A stretch of 64,000 nucleotides of DNA from Propionispora vibrioides (GTDB taxonomy: Bacteria; Bacillota; Negativicutes; Propionisporales; Propionisporaceae), in contig NZ_FODY01000013.1 of the NCBI RefSeq assembly GCF_900110485.1, forward strand, positions 49,451-113,450. Reading direction: 5' to 3'. Positions within the stretch are counted from its first letter, which is position 1, and every line of letters starts with the position of its first letter. The notes under the pieces are model-generated. The model was not told the DNA's origin. It ran no database searches and saw nothing but the letters and a program-made list of their open reading frames with translations. The translations under genes were made by a program, and so were the position numbers. Positions 52,494-61,720 of the stretch are shown here, piece by piece.

Positions 52494-54881
52494 CATATTA
52501 ATAGCCTCTGTTTCACTGACCGGTTTGCTTATGTAGTAACCTTGGATTAGATCACAGCAGTTTTCATTCAGATAGCAAAGCTGCTGCTCCTGCTCTACCC
52601 CCTCGGCAACCACCAGCATATCAAAATCGTGAGCCATATGGATAATGGTACTTACGATTTTCGCTTTAGCAGCATCATATAAGATAAGATCGATAAAGGA
52701 TTTGTCAATTTTCAACGTGCTGACCGGTAAGTTCCATAAATAGGTCAAAGAGGAAAACCCGGTTCCGAAATCGTCCAAAGCCAGCCGGACTCCCATTGAC
52801 CGCAGCTCATCCAGCTTGCATCTGGCATCTTCCAGGGAATTCATCAGCAGGCTTTCGGTAATTTCCAGTTCAACCTGACTGGGTTTTATGCCGGTATCCG
52901 CCAAAGTATTACGAACCAGGTCAATAAAGTCATCGGCGGCAAGCTGCTTGGCCGATACATTGATGGCAATCGTGACATCCTCATGACCGTTCATCGCCAA
53001 GCGCCGGGCAAAGCTGCAGGCTTCCCTCAGCACCCAGGCCCCGATATCATAGATAAGTCCGCTTTGCTCGGCGACGGGAATGAACGCCGCCGGCGATACC
53101 GGGCCGTGCTCGACGCTGTCCCAGCGCAGCAGTGCCTCAAAACCGATAATAGCACGAGTTCCGGCAGTCACCTGAGGTTGATATTTCAAGGAAAGCTCGC
53201 CCCGTTCAATCGCATATCGCAGGTTGTTGCGCAGTACCATCTTGGCCGTCGCTTCCTTTTGCATATACGTTTCGTAGAAACTCCAGCTATTCCGGTCATT
53301 CTTTTTCGCCGCATACATGGCATTATCCGCATTTTTCAATATGTCTTCAGCAGTATGACCATCCTGGGGATAGCGGGCTATGCCAATACTCGCCGACATG
53401 GAAAAGCATTCACCGCCAACATCATAGTCAATCCTCAGTTCCCGGACAATCGCCTCGGCAATGCCGGCAATAGCCTCGCGGTCACTCAACCCGGGCAGAA
53501 TCACGACAAATTCATCGCCGCCGATGCGCGCCACCAGCGCATCACGGCCGGCGGTGGCAACAATCCGCTGTCCGGCTATCACGATGGAAGCATCGCCATA
53601 GGAATGGCCCAGTACATCATTAACCGTCTTAAAATCATCCAAATCGATAAATAAAACACAGCCTGCCGTTTCTCCGCGGCCGGCCTTTCGCATTTCCTGA
53701 TCAATCCACTCATTAAAGTACAAGCGGTTCGGCAAGCCGGTCAGAGCATCTGAATAGGCAATCTCCTGTATTTCCTCCGTCTTCTTCGCCAGTTGCCGGT
53801 TAGCCTTTTGCAGTCCTTCATTGGCTGCCGCCAGTTCCCCGTTCGTTGCAAAAAGTTCCTTGGTCCGCAGCAACACCTTGGCTTCCAGGTCCTCGTAAGC
53901 CTGATGCAAAGCCTCCCGGTCACGTCTTTGCTGTGTGATGAATTTAATCAGCAGAATACCAAATAGAATGATGATTACCGTAGCGATGATACAGCCCCAG
54001 TAGTAGCCCTTCGTCCGTTGATTCATTCCGGCCAGAGCTTCCTGCTCGTCTATGCCGACCAGCACCGCCAGAGGGTACTCGCTAAAGGCGCGGTAACTGT
54101 AGATACGTTTTATACCGTCCACCTTGCTGTTGGCAATATAATAGCCTGACGCGTTAGTTGTTAATTGGTTCATGACCACACTGTCGCTGATATCCTGGCC
54201 CAAATCGGCATTCTGGCCGGCTTGCCTGGCACGGACAATACCGTCAAGGCCGACCAGCGTGATAGAAAAATTCCGGCCCAGGTCCATCCGTTTATAAAAG
54301 TCGGTAAAATAAAAAGGATCGACCGAAATCACCACTACGCCGCCGAAACCGCCGTCCGGTCGATCAATCCGCCGGGTCATCTGCAGCGCCCATTTACCGG
54401 AAGACCGTCCCAGCACAGGCTTGCTGATGAACAATTGATTTTCCCGTGAAGCTTTGTGCACATAAAAATGTTCCCGATCCTTCAAATTGGAGGGAACGAA
54501 CGGTACCTGATCACTGGCGGCAAGCTCGCCATTTTCGTCAATAATGCCCATCAGCAAAAAGGGTTGATGGGCAAAGCTGCCCTCCTGCTTATACCTGGGA
54601 ATATTAATGTTCCTGCCTTCTCTTTCATACTGATATTTTAGAAATATAGCCGCCTGATCGGCATTTTTGATAGTGCGCAGCGTGTGTTCCTCAAAAGCGC
54701 GCGCCAAATTGGCCGTTTCCCTGACGGCACTATTAATTTCAAGCTCCCGCTCGCTTTCTATTTTGTGCAAAAGGCTGCCCCAGATAAAGCATAAAAGAAA
54801 CACATCAAAAAGGATAATCACTTTTTTCAGGTTTTTTAGCGATAAATGGGCAGCAAATTGCTTGGCGTAATTCCAGTTCAT
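52479..54881 (-). CDS. Membrane GGDEF-EAL protein (c-di-GMP synthase/phosphodiesterase) with dCache sensor
   Basis: About 800 residues from the ATG at 54881. TM1 (about 20-42), periplasmic dCache/PDC sensor (about 45-280), TM2 (about 283-307), a short coiled coil, GGDEF domain (about 370-530; FIDLDDFKTVND, ARIGGDEFVVIL) and EAL domain (about 545-795; GFEALLRW, INVSAKQL, ELEITES, LDDFGTGFSS, LKIDKSF, AEGVE). Both active-site sets appear intact, so it could make or break c-di-GMP; no RxxD inhibitory site is evident before GGDEF. The last residues (LGNH, stop) come from the repeat at 52295-52493. A riboswitch for the same second messenger lies at 34630. Confidence 0.93.
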   Translation of the reverse strand: MNWNYAKQFAAHLSLKNLKKVIILFDVFLLCFIWGSLLHKIESERELEINSAVRETANLARAFEEHTLRTIKNADQAAIFLKYQYEREGRNINIPRYKQEGSFAHQPFLLMGIIDENGELAASDQVPFVPSNLKDREHFYVHKASRENQLFISKPVLGRSSGKWALQMTRRIDRPDGGFGGVVVISVDPFYFTDFYKRMDLGRNFSITLVGLDGIVRARQAGQNADLGQDISDSVVMNQLTTNASGYYIANSKVDGIKRIYSYRAFSEYPLAVLVGIDEQEALAGMNQRTKGYYWGCIIATVIIILFGILLIKFITQQRRDREALHQAYEDLEAKVLLRTKELFATNGELAAANEGLQKANRQLAKKTEEIQEIAYSDALTGLPNRLYFNEWIDQEMRKAGRGETAGCVLFIDLDDFKTVNDVLGHSYGDASIVIAGQRIVATAGRDALVARIGGDEFVVILPGLSDREAIAGIAEAIVRELRIDYDVGGECFSMSASIGIARYPQDGHTAEDILKNADNAMYAAKKNDRNSWSFYETYMQKEATAKMVLRNNLRYAIERGELSLKYQPQVTAGTRAIIGFEALLRWDSVEHGPVSPAAFIPVAEQSGLIYDIGAWVLREACSFARRLAMNGHEDVTIAINVSAKQLAADDFIDLVRNTLADTGIKPSQVELEITESLLMNSLEDARCKLDELRSMGVRLALDDFGTGFSSLTYLWNLPVSTLKIDKSFIDLILYDAAKAKIVSTIIHMAHDFDMLVVAEGVEQEQQLCYLNENCCDLIQGYYISKPVSETEAINMLGNH

Positions 54882-55135
54882 AGGACCGGGACCCCTCCCG
54901 TGCTCGTTACTCGTGTTGCTGCACAACATATTGGACTTTTAATATAATTATCCGGCTTTGCCGGACTCTCCTTCCCAAACTGAAAATTATTCTTAAATAG
55001 TAACCCCTCCACCAGCCGCTATTGGTCGGCTTCTGCACTTTTGCACATACTAAAATCGCCGGGAGACGCCACTCTACGGTTCGTTTATTGTCTAAAGACC
55101 CCTTATCGTCTAAACTACAAATGGAGGTGCTGCCA

Positions 55136-55720
55136 ATGGATTGCGCAAAAACAGGCCAATTGCTCTACCGCTTGCGAAAAGAAAAAGAAATGACCCAGAA
55201 GCAGGTTGCCGAGCTTATGAATATCAGTGACAAAGCAATCAGCAAATGGGAACGGGGGCTCGGCTGCCCCGACGTGTCCCTGCTGCCCGAACTCTCCCAG
55301 ATCTTCGGAGTCAATATCGAAGAAATCCTGTTGGGGCATATCGTACAAAATGATCTAGTCGGAGGAAATATGAAAAAAACTCAATTTTATAGCTGTCCAC
55401 AGTGCAAAAATCTCATTACCGCCACAGGTGATGCCGGTATTTCCTGCTGCGGCAAAAAACTGGAGCCGCTGACGGCGGTCAAAGCGGACGAACATCATCA
55501 GCTCCAGTTGGAGCCAGTCGAGGACGAATGGTATGTTTCGGCTTCCCACGAAATGACCAAGGAACATTATATTTCTTTTGCCGCTTATGTGACAGGCGAT
55601 AAAGTCTTTCTGGTAAAACAATATCCCGAATGGAATTTCCAGTTCCGTTTCCACAAATTCGGCCACGGCAAGCTGTATTTTCATTGCTCGCAGCATGGCT
55701 TGTTTTATCAGCTCATCTAA
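55136..55720 (+). CDS. XRE-family regulator fused to a desulfoferrodoxin (superoxide reductase-like) module
   Basis: 194 residues from the ATG at 55136 (GGAGG upstream). HTH_3 domain 7-66 (LLYRLRKEKEMTQKQVAELMNISDKAISKWERG). Then a desulfoferrodoxin centre I pattern C87-PQ-C90 ... C104-C105, and a centre II/neelaredoxin-like domain with SHEMTKEHYISF (H138, H144) and FHCSQHGLF (C184, H187), plus H120/H121 as a possible further ligand. Desulfoferrodoxins reduce superoxide at centre II. Fusion to a DNA-binding domain suggests a superoxide- or iron-responsive regulator, or an enzyme that regulates its own gene. The target is not known. Confidence 0.82.
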   Translation: MDCAKTGQLLYRLRKEKEMTQKQVAELMNISDKAISKWERGLGCPDVSLLPELSQIFGVNIEEILLGHIVQNDLVGGNMKKTQFYSCPQCKNLITATGDAGISCCGKKLEPLTAVKADEHHQLQLEPVEDEWYVSASHEMTKEHYISFAAYVTGDKVFLVKQYPEWNFQFRFHKFGHGKLYFHCSQHGLFYQLI

Positions 55721-55768
55721 GAAGATCAGCGTAAATTGCCCATTTGCCAACTGCGCCGTACAACTCTG

Positions 55769-55916
55769 CGGCAAAACAGAAAAAGATCAAGTCCCCTTCC
55801 GGGAGCTTGATCTTTTTCTTATTATCTACGTTTTTGTTTTTGCTTGCCTAAAGCTCTCACTGTTTCCGGCCGCCCACTTCCTTGAACATTCGGTTGGTCT
55901 TTTCCTGTCCAAGCTG
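55769..55916 (-). pseudogene. rsgA: 5'-truncated copy of the rsgA 3' end with its terminator
   Basis: 148 bp matching 62395-62543 with roughly 94 percent identity by eye. The minus strand reads QEKTNRMFKEVGGRKQ and then a stop caused by a 1-base deletion relative to intact rsgA. The terminator (AAAAAGATCAAG / CTTGATCTTTTT, 55778-55817) is conserved and now lies after the tail-collar operon, where it can serve as terminator. It is a direct repeat of the intact gene's end and closes the left side of the GNAT/inverse autotransporter/tail-collar block. Confidence 0.88.
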
Positions 55917-55924
55917 CACTATGG

Positions 55925-56455
55925 TCAGGAAAAAGCCGGAAAATAACCTTGCAGACAAATGATAAAATTGACGGCTAAAGATGGCATGACATTATTATGC
56001 ACCTGACCGCCGCCGCTGGACGCAAGCGCCGCCGCGTTCATGACAGCATCTGCCGGTGACGAGTCCGTAACCGTAGAATAAGGTCTAGCGCTGCCACCAT
56101 TAGCCCAAACCGTATTACTGCCGGGAATATTCGTCGTCCCCGCCGCGTTTGACGCGTATACGGCGTGACTATGGCTGGGCATTTCAGCCACCGACAGGGC
56201 AACCGTCTCACTGCCGCCGTCCTGGCCCAGTACATACGCGGCGCTGCCGCTCCGTTGTCCCATCCCCACCGGCACCCGCCCCCGCAAATCAGGCAAGGCA
56301 AAATTTTTTACACCGTCACCGCCATAGGCTGTGCCAATCAGGTCAAACAGCGGCTTATACGTCGAAACATCCAGCAGGCTTCCGTCACACCAGTGCCAGT
56401 CCACCGGCGCTTTGCTGCCGGCGAACATACGTATTTCTCCTACATATGCCTCCAT
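55925..56455 (-). CDS. Phage tail-collar domain protein (MdpB/microcystin-dependent-like), copy 1
   Basis: 176 residues, a single short collar-fold protein: YVGEIRMFAGSKAPVDWHWCDGSLLDVSTYKPLFDLIGTAYGGDGVKNFALPDLRGRVPVGMG, then ETVALSVAEMPSHSHAV and a VNFIICLQGYFP terminus. It belongs to the family of free-standing tail-collar proteins found in bacterial genomes outside prophages; their function is poorly known. Last of three paralogues in the operon, 20 bp after copy 2. Confidence 0.87.
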   Translation of the reverse strand: MEAYVGEIRMFAGSKAPVDWHWCDGSLLDVSTYKPLFDLIGTAYGGDGVKNFALPDLRGRVPVGMGQRSGSAAYVLGQDGGSETVALSVAEMPSHSHAVYASNAAGTTNIPGSNTVWANGGSARPYSTVTDSSPADAVMNAAALASSGGGQVHNNVMPSLAVNFIICLQGYFPAFS

Positions 56456-56475
56456 ATATCGCTCCTCCTCTTTTC

Positions 56476-56997
56476 TTATTCAGGCATCGGATAAGCACCG
56501 TCATAACAAATCATATACTGCACGCAAACACAGGGCTGCAAGTTATTGTGCGCTCCTGCGCCGCCAAACGAACCGACCGCGCTGTCCGCCATCACCGCAT
56601 TCGGGGCACCCGTCGTATAGGCGCTGAGTGAACCGCTAGCCCAGATATTGGCCTGCGGACTATTCGACAAGGTCACCGGTGTAACCTTGTTCTTAGCCTG
56701 CACGCTATGGTTATGCGCCGGCAGTTGCTGTATAGTCAGAGTTTCAGCTACCGTGCCGAAGCGGTCATTCAACGCTCTTGCGGTCAGGCCGTCTCCCTGC
56801 CCTACTCCCACCGGCACCCGGCCGGAAAAGTTAGGCAACGCAAAGGTGTTCGGCCCACTGCCGCCATACAGATTGCCAATCACGGCATACAAAAGTTTAT
56901 AAGGCGCTGTATTCAGTATTCTACCGTCACAAAAGAGCCACCCTTGCGGCTCATAGGTACCGCAAAACAAGCGAATCTCGCCAATAAAGCCGTCCAT
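56476..56997 (-). CDS. Phage tail-collar domain protein, copy 2
   Basis: 173 residues from the ATG at 56997 (GGAGGAG upstream). FIGEIRLFCGTYEPQGWLFCDGRILNTAPYKLLYAVIGNLYGGSGPNTFALPNFSGRVPVGVGQGDG, LTIQQLPAHNHSVQ and the terminus CVQYMICYDGAYP. Same fold and length as copies 1 and 3 but clearly diverged from them, so these are old paralogues rather than a recent duplication. Confidence 0.87.
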   Translation of the reverse strand: MDGFIGEIRLFCGTYEPQGWLFCDGRILNTAPYKLLYAVIGNLYGGSGPNTFALPNFSGRVPVGVGQGDGLTARALNDRFGTVAETLTIQQLPAHNHSVQAKNKVTPVTLSNSPQANIWASGSLSAYTTGAPNAVMADSAVGSFGGAGAHNNLQPCVCVQYMICYDGAYPMPE

Positions 56998-57008
56998 ATA
57001 CTCTCCTC

Positions 57009-57536
57009 CTACGTATGCGGCGGGTATATACCCGTGACCGCAATACAATAATTCAACGCCAAATAGGGCTGCAGGTTATTATGCGCCAGATCACCGCCGG
57101 CGGCTGCTGCCGCGCTGCCGTTCATCGATACCGGCGTACTGGCGGGAGCACCATATACAGTTTTTTCCGTCGCGGCCGCCGCCCATATCGCTCCGGCCAC
57201 AGCCGACGTAGTTCCCGGTAAGGTGCTGCACTGCGCCGTATGAGTATGACCGGGAACCTCACCGGCCAGGAGTGTATGGCTCTCTTCGCCCGCCGTTTGA
57301 CCGATCCGAAACAGGGGGCCCGCTAGCGGATTGTACTGGGGAGCCACAGCGGCCCTGCCCTGCAGATCCGGCAACGCAAAAGTGCTTCTTCCGTCACCGC
57401 CATAATTGGTCCAAATAAGACTGTATAACGCCGTGTATTGCGTGATCGGCAGCATTCTGCCGTCACAGGGAAGCCAGCCTTGCGGTGTCTTCCCGTAAGG
57501 AAATACTCTAATTTCGCCTAGATAAAAATCACCCAT
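57009..57536 (-). CDS. Phage tail-collar domain protein, copy 3
   Basis: 175 residues from the ATG at 57536 (GGAAGGGG upstream). FYLGEIRVFPYGKTPQGWLPCDGRMLPITQYTALYSLIWTNYGGDGRSTFALPDLQGRAAVAPQ, HTLLAGEVPGHTHTAQ and the terminus LNYCIAVTGIYPP. First of the three collar genes after the inverse autotransporter; gaps between the collar genes are 11 and 20 bp, so they are almost certainly cotranscribed. Confidence 0.87.
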   Translation of the reverse strand: MGDFYLGEIRVFPYGKTPQGWLPCDGRMLPITQYTALYSLIWTNYGGDGRSTFALPDLQGRAAVAPQYNPLAGPLFRIGQTAGEESHTLLAGEVPGHTHTAQCSTLPGTTSAVAGAIWAAAATEKTVYGAPASTPVSMNGSAAAAAGGDLAHNNLQPYLALNYCIAVTGIYPPHT

Positions 57537-57664
57537 CTTTTCAGCCCCTTCCACTTATACGGAATCAACAAGCATAGCCCTCTTACCTACAGCCCGTCTA
57601 TTCAAGCCAGTAAATTCTCATTTTCCACCTCCTGCTTGTTAGTTTATACCGCGTCAGCTTTAGT

Positions 57665-60600
57665 TTATAAAGAGACAGTATATACTCCCGCCGATGTAGT
57701 AAATGTAGCATCATAAATGTCCACTATACCTCCATTTAGCCCGGAAAAGTCGTCATGGTCATCATTCGTACTACCCCACGCGGTATAATAACCAGTAGTC
57801 AGCGCTTCTAATTCGAAATATGCCGATCCGCCTGTTACCGGATGACTGGCCACGAAATTAGCGTCGTTGTAGATAAAAATATACTGCGTATCTGTATATG
57901 AACCGACATAAACCGTAACCTTAACCTTGGAAGTATGCAGCGAAACCGTTGCCGTAGCCGGGTTTGAACTGATATTGGTGCCGGCAATGGCCAGACTACC
58001 TGTACTGGTTGTATAATCGGTTGCAGTCACCGCGTAAGAGTAGTTGCTTCCCACCAATATACCGTTAAAGGATGCCTTTCCGTCAGTGCCTGTAGTGACC
58101 GTGCTGTTTACCGCAGTGCCAAGGGTTGACGTACCGCTCAAAGTAACACTGGCTCCGCTGATCGGACTCCCGCCGCTACTATCAGTAACGGTAACGATCG
58201 CGTAACCGGTCTGCGCGGTCAGCGACACCGCCACATTGGTTGTCTCACCATAGCTTATACCGCTGCTCGCTGAGGTGGCATTAGCATAGCCGTTCTTGCT
58301 AACCGTAAAGGTATAACTGCCGACAGGAATATTGCTGATAGTCACCTGTCCATTCGTATCGGTCGTGCCGCTCAGCCCGGTGCCGTCCACCGTCACCGTG
58401 GCACCACTTACCGGACTGCCGCCGCTTGTTACTGCGACTGTCGCACTACCCACCGGCACCGGCAAAGCAATCGAGACCGTAGCCGTACCCCCATTACTAA
58501 TAGCGGTACTTGTTGAGCTGGCATCGGTATAGCCGCTCTTACTGGCCGTAAACGTATAGTTGCCAACCGGAATACTATGGATAGTCACTTGTCCGTTCGT
58601 ATCGGTTGTGCCACTCAACCCTGTGCCGTCAACCGTCACCGTCGCGCCGCTTACCCCACTGCCGCCGCTCGTTACCGTGATGGTTGCGCTGCCATATTGC
58701 CGGGTAATTGCGATACCGACGGTTGCCGTCCCCCCATTGCTAATGGCGGTATTCGCCGAGGTGGCACTGTCATAGCCGGTCTTGCTGGCCGTAAACGTAT
58801 AGCTGCCTACCGGAATATTACTAATAGTCACCTGCCCGTTCGTATCGGTTGTGCCGCTCAAACCGGTGCCGTCAACCGTCACCGTCGCCCCGTTTACCCC
58901 ACTGCCGCCGCTCGTTACCGTGATAGTCGCACTGCCGTATTGCCGGGTAATCGCAATACCGACGGTTGCCGTTGCCCCATCGCTAATAGCGGTACTCGTC
59001 GAACTGGCGCCGGTATAGCCAGTCTTAGTGGCCGTAAACGTATAGCTGCCTACCGGAATACTATAGATAGTCACTTGTCCGTTCGTATCGGTTGTGCCGC
59101 TCAATCCTATGCCGTCAACCGTGACCGTCACGCCGCTTACCCCACTGCCGCCGCTCGTTACCGTGATGGTTGCGCTGCCATATTGCTGAGCAATCACAAT
59201 ACCGACGGCTGTCGTTCCTCCGTTCGTAATACCCGTGCTTGCTGAGGTGGCATTGACATAGCCTGTCTTGCTGGCCGTAAACGTATAGCTGCCTACCGGA
59301 ATACTATGGATAGTCACCTGCCCGTTCGTATCGGTTGTGCCGCTCAAACTGGTGCCGTCAACCGTCACCGTCACGCCGCTTACCCCACTGCCGCCGCTCG
59401 TTACCGTAATAGTCGCGCTGCCGTATTGCCGGGTAATCGCAATGCCGACAGTTGCCGTACCCCCATCGGTAATGGCAGTGCTCATTGAGGTGGCACTGTC
59501 ATAGCCGGCCTTGCCGGCCGTAAACGTATGGCTGCCTACCGGAATACTATGGATAGTCACCTGCCCGTTCGTATCGGTTGTACCGGTCAGACTTGTGCCG
59601 TCAACCGTCACCGTCGCGCCGCTTACCCCACTGCCGCCACTTGTTACCGTGATGGTTGCGCTGCCGTATTGCTGGGTAATCGCAATACCGACCGTCGCCG
59701 TACCTCCGTTGCTGATAGCGGTACTCGCCGAAGTGGCGCCGGTATAGCCGGTCTTACTGGCCGTAAACGTATAGCTGCCTACCGGAATATTACTAATAGT
59801 CACTTGTCCGTTCGTATCGGTCGTACCGCTCAAGCCGGTGCCGTTCACCGTCACCGTCGCCCCGCTTACCCCACTGCCACCACTCGTTACCGTGATAGTC
59901 GCACTGCCGTATTGCTGGGTAATCGCAATACCGACCGTCGCCGTACCTCCGTTGCTGATAGCGGTACTCGCCGAAGTGGCGCCGGTATAGCCGGTCTTAC
60001 TGGCCGTAAACGTATAGCTGCCTACCGGAATATTACTAATAGTCACTTGTCCGTTCGTATCGGTCGTACCGCTCAAGCCGGTGCCGTTCACCGTCACCGT
60101 CGCCCCGCTTACCCCACTGCCACCACTCGTTACCGTGATGGTCGCACTGCCGTATTGCTGGGTAATCGCAATACCGACCGTCGCCGTACCTCCGTTACTG
60201 ATAGCGGTACTCGCCGAAGTGGCGCCGGTATAGCCATTCTTACTGGCCGTAAAGGTATAACTGCCTACCGTGATATTGCCGATGGTCACTTGTCCGTTCG
60301 TATCGGTTGTACCGGTCAGACTTGTGCCGTCAACCGTGACCGTTGCGCCGCTTACCGCACTGCCGCCGCTTGTTACCGTAACTGTCGCGCTGCCAACCGG
60401 CACCGGCAGGCTGACCGTAGTGCCGGCAGTTTGATTTTGGCCGACGGTAATCGCCCCACTGTCATTACTGTACGTAGAATAGCTGACTCTGACCGTGTAG
60501 ACTCCCGCAGTAATTCCACCGATAAGAGCATTGCCGCTGGCATCAGTCGTGGCCGCACGGCCTATGGCAACACCATTTTGGCAGGCTTGCACCTGAGCCC

Positions 60601-61678
60601 CCGGCAGGGGAACGTTACCGCTATTCGTAACATGCACCTGAATGCTGCCGCTATAGGCAACGAACCGGGTAAAGCGTTCTGTTTTGATGGTATTGTCCCG
60701 CTCTACCTTTTGCAGCAGCTTACCTGTCAGATCGACTGCTTTACCTGTCTCCTGACGGCCACTTGACAGGGACGGCCCAAAACGATCGGCTAATTCACAA
60801 CTTACTTTGCCATAGAAATTGCCGCCGGACAGATTGGATTGGTTATAACCGATTTCCGCTGAAAAGCGTGGCGTAAACTGCATAACGCTGCGCAGGCGAT
60901 AGCCGGTCTCATTACTTTGATATTCATTATCGTAAAAATAACCGGCTGCATACAAATGCAACCACGGAGCGTGTGAAAACGAGGTGCCAGCCTCATAGTC
61001 AAAGCCCCGGACGGCCCGGATGTAAGAATACAGGATACCGTCAGGTTCATCGGCAACATCGGTCAGCCGGTCACCGGACAACGGCTGATAAACATTCACC
61101 CGGTATTCCGCCAGCTTGTTAAAATATTCGGCCCCGACACCAACACGGGACAGATTATATGGGAAGCCATAATCATAGAACATATTCAAACCGTATAGCT
61201 GTTGTTTGTCTGCCGACAGCTTGCGCCAGCCTATCCCCAGATTCGCCGTGCTGGTATGATCGCTGCTTTGCCTGGCATAGCGTCCCTGCCAAAACCACAG
61301 TTGGACTTCTTTGTCGGCCTGCCCGAACGGTTGAATAGTTGTAAGCGCGTATTCCGGCTTATAGTTTTCCGTAAAGGAAAAAGTCAGGTCGGTGGTTTTC
61401 AACCATTCGGGGCCGTTCTTTTTTCCGTCCCGCCAAAAATAGGGAATCATTCCGTTGAGAAACTGATTGAATTTTTGCCCCTCTGTCAAATGCCCGGCCG
61501 AATCGGTCTGCCCGTCGCCGGTGGATTCCCGTCCGGTGGTAGACTTATCCACAGTAAAAACAAGAGCTTCCCCGTCAGCTGCGGTTGCCGCCTGCAGCGG
61601 AGCAACAAGCGCGAGCTGCGTCGAAAGCATCATAATTAGGGTGAAAACGGAAATAAACCGATTATACGTTCCGCTCAT
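57665..61678 (-). CDS. Inverse autotransporter (intimin/invasin-like) with tandem surface repeats
   Basis: 1337 residues. Signal peptide (1-31), then an outer-membrane beta-barrel of the inverse autotransporter class (about 65-320: NLGIGWRKLSADKQQLYGLNMFYDYGFPYNLSRVGVGAEYFNKLAEYRVNVYQPLSG). The passenger is about ten Ig-like/carboxypeptidase-regulatory-like repeats, nine of them 81-residue units beginning GSATITVTSGG and carrying GTTDTNGQVTI; then a diverged repeat (SSGGSPISGASVTLSG) and a unique tip (about 1230-1337). Predicted surface adhesin of a diderm. It follows the GNAT gene by 42 bp and is 128 bp ahead of the collar genes. Confidence 0.9.
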   Translation of the reverse strand: MSGTYNRFISVFTLIMMLSTQLALVAPLQAATAADGEALVFTVDKSTTGRESTGDGQTDSAGHLTEGQKFNQFLNGMIPYFWRDGKKNGPEWLKTTDLTFSFTENYKPEYALTTIQPFGQADKEVQLWFWQGRYARQSSDHTSTANLGIGWRKLSADKQQLYGLNMFYDYGFPYNLSRVGVGAEYFNKLAEYRVNVYQPLSGDRLTDVADEPDGILYSYIRAVRGFDYEAGTSFSHAPWLHLYAAGYFYDNEYQSNETGYRLRSVMQFTPRFSAEIGYNQSNLSGGNFYGKVSCELADRFGPSLSSGRQETGKAVDLTGKLLQKVERDNTIKTERFTRFVAYSGSIQVHVTNSGNVPLPGAQVQACQNGVAIGRAATTDASGNALIGGITAGVYTVRVSYSTYSNDSGAITVGQNQTAGTTVSLPVPVGSATVTVTSGGSAVSGATVTVDGTSLTGTTDTNGQVTIGNITVGSYTFTASKNGYTGATSASTAISNGGTATVGIAITQQYGSATITVTSGGSGVSGATVTVNGTGLSGTTDTNGQVTISNIPVGSYTFTASKTGYTGATSASTAISNGGTATVGIAITQQYGSATITVTSGGSGVSGATVTVNGTGLSGTTDTNGQVTISNIPVGSYTFTASKTGYTGATSASTAISNGGTATVGIAITQQYGSATITVTSGGSGVSGATVTVDGTSLTGTTDTNGQVTIHSIPVGSHTFTAGKAGYDSATSMSTAITDGGTATVGIAITRQYGSATITVTSGGSGVSGVTVTVDGTSLSGTTDTNGQVTIHSIPVGSYTFTASKTGYVNATSASTGITNGGTTAVGIVIAQQYGSATITVTSGGSGVSGVTVTVDGIGLSGTTDTNGQVTIYSIPVGSYTFTATKTGYTGASSTSTAISDGATATVGIAITRQYGSATITVTSGGSGVNGATVTVDGTGLSGTTDTNGQVTISNIPVGSYTFTASKTGYDSATSANTAISNGGTATVGIAITRQYGSATITVTSGGSGVSGATVTVDGTGLSGTTDTNGQVTIHSIPVGNYTFTASKSGYTDASSTSTAISNGGTATVSIALPVPVGSATVAVTSGGSPVSGATVTVDGTGLSGTTDTNGQVTISNIPVGSYTFTVSKNGYANATSASSGISYGETTNVAVSLTAQTGYAIVTVTDSSGGSPISGASVTLSGTSTLGTAVNSTVTTGTDGKASFNGILVGSNYSYAVTATDYTTSTGSLAIAGTNISSNPATATVSLHTSKVKVTVYVGSYTDTQYIFIYNDANFVASHPVTGGSAYFELEALTTGYYTAWGSTNDDHDDFSGLNGGIVDIYDATFTTSAGVYTVSL
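58212..60396 (-). repeat. Nine tandem 243-bp coding repeats in the inverse autotransporter gene
   Basis: Units of 81 codons. The two adjacent copies around 59665-60150 are nearly identical at DNA level, which indicates recent unequal exchange or slippage; other units differ at scattered sites. Repeat number is likely to vary between strains. Confidence 0.88.
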
Positions 61679-61720
61679 GACGATCTCTCCTTATCCCTTT
61701 AATTTCCGGACAGCCCACCT

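Noticed and set aside
55925..57536. Prophage remnant suggested by three tail-collar proteins
   Set aside because: No other phage gene (capsid, terminase, integrase, lysis) is nearby; free-standing tail-collar genes occur widely in bacteria.
58212..60396. Regular repeats that could suggest a CRISPR-like array
   Set aside because: The units are 243 bp, contiguous, without spacers, and in frame with the adhesin; a coding repeat.
59528..60766. 412-codon plus-strand ORF (and smaller ones at 58332-59488)
   Set aside because: Antisense of the tandem adhesin repeats; repetitive Arg/Ala-rich translation is a by-product of the 243-bp units, with no start signals.
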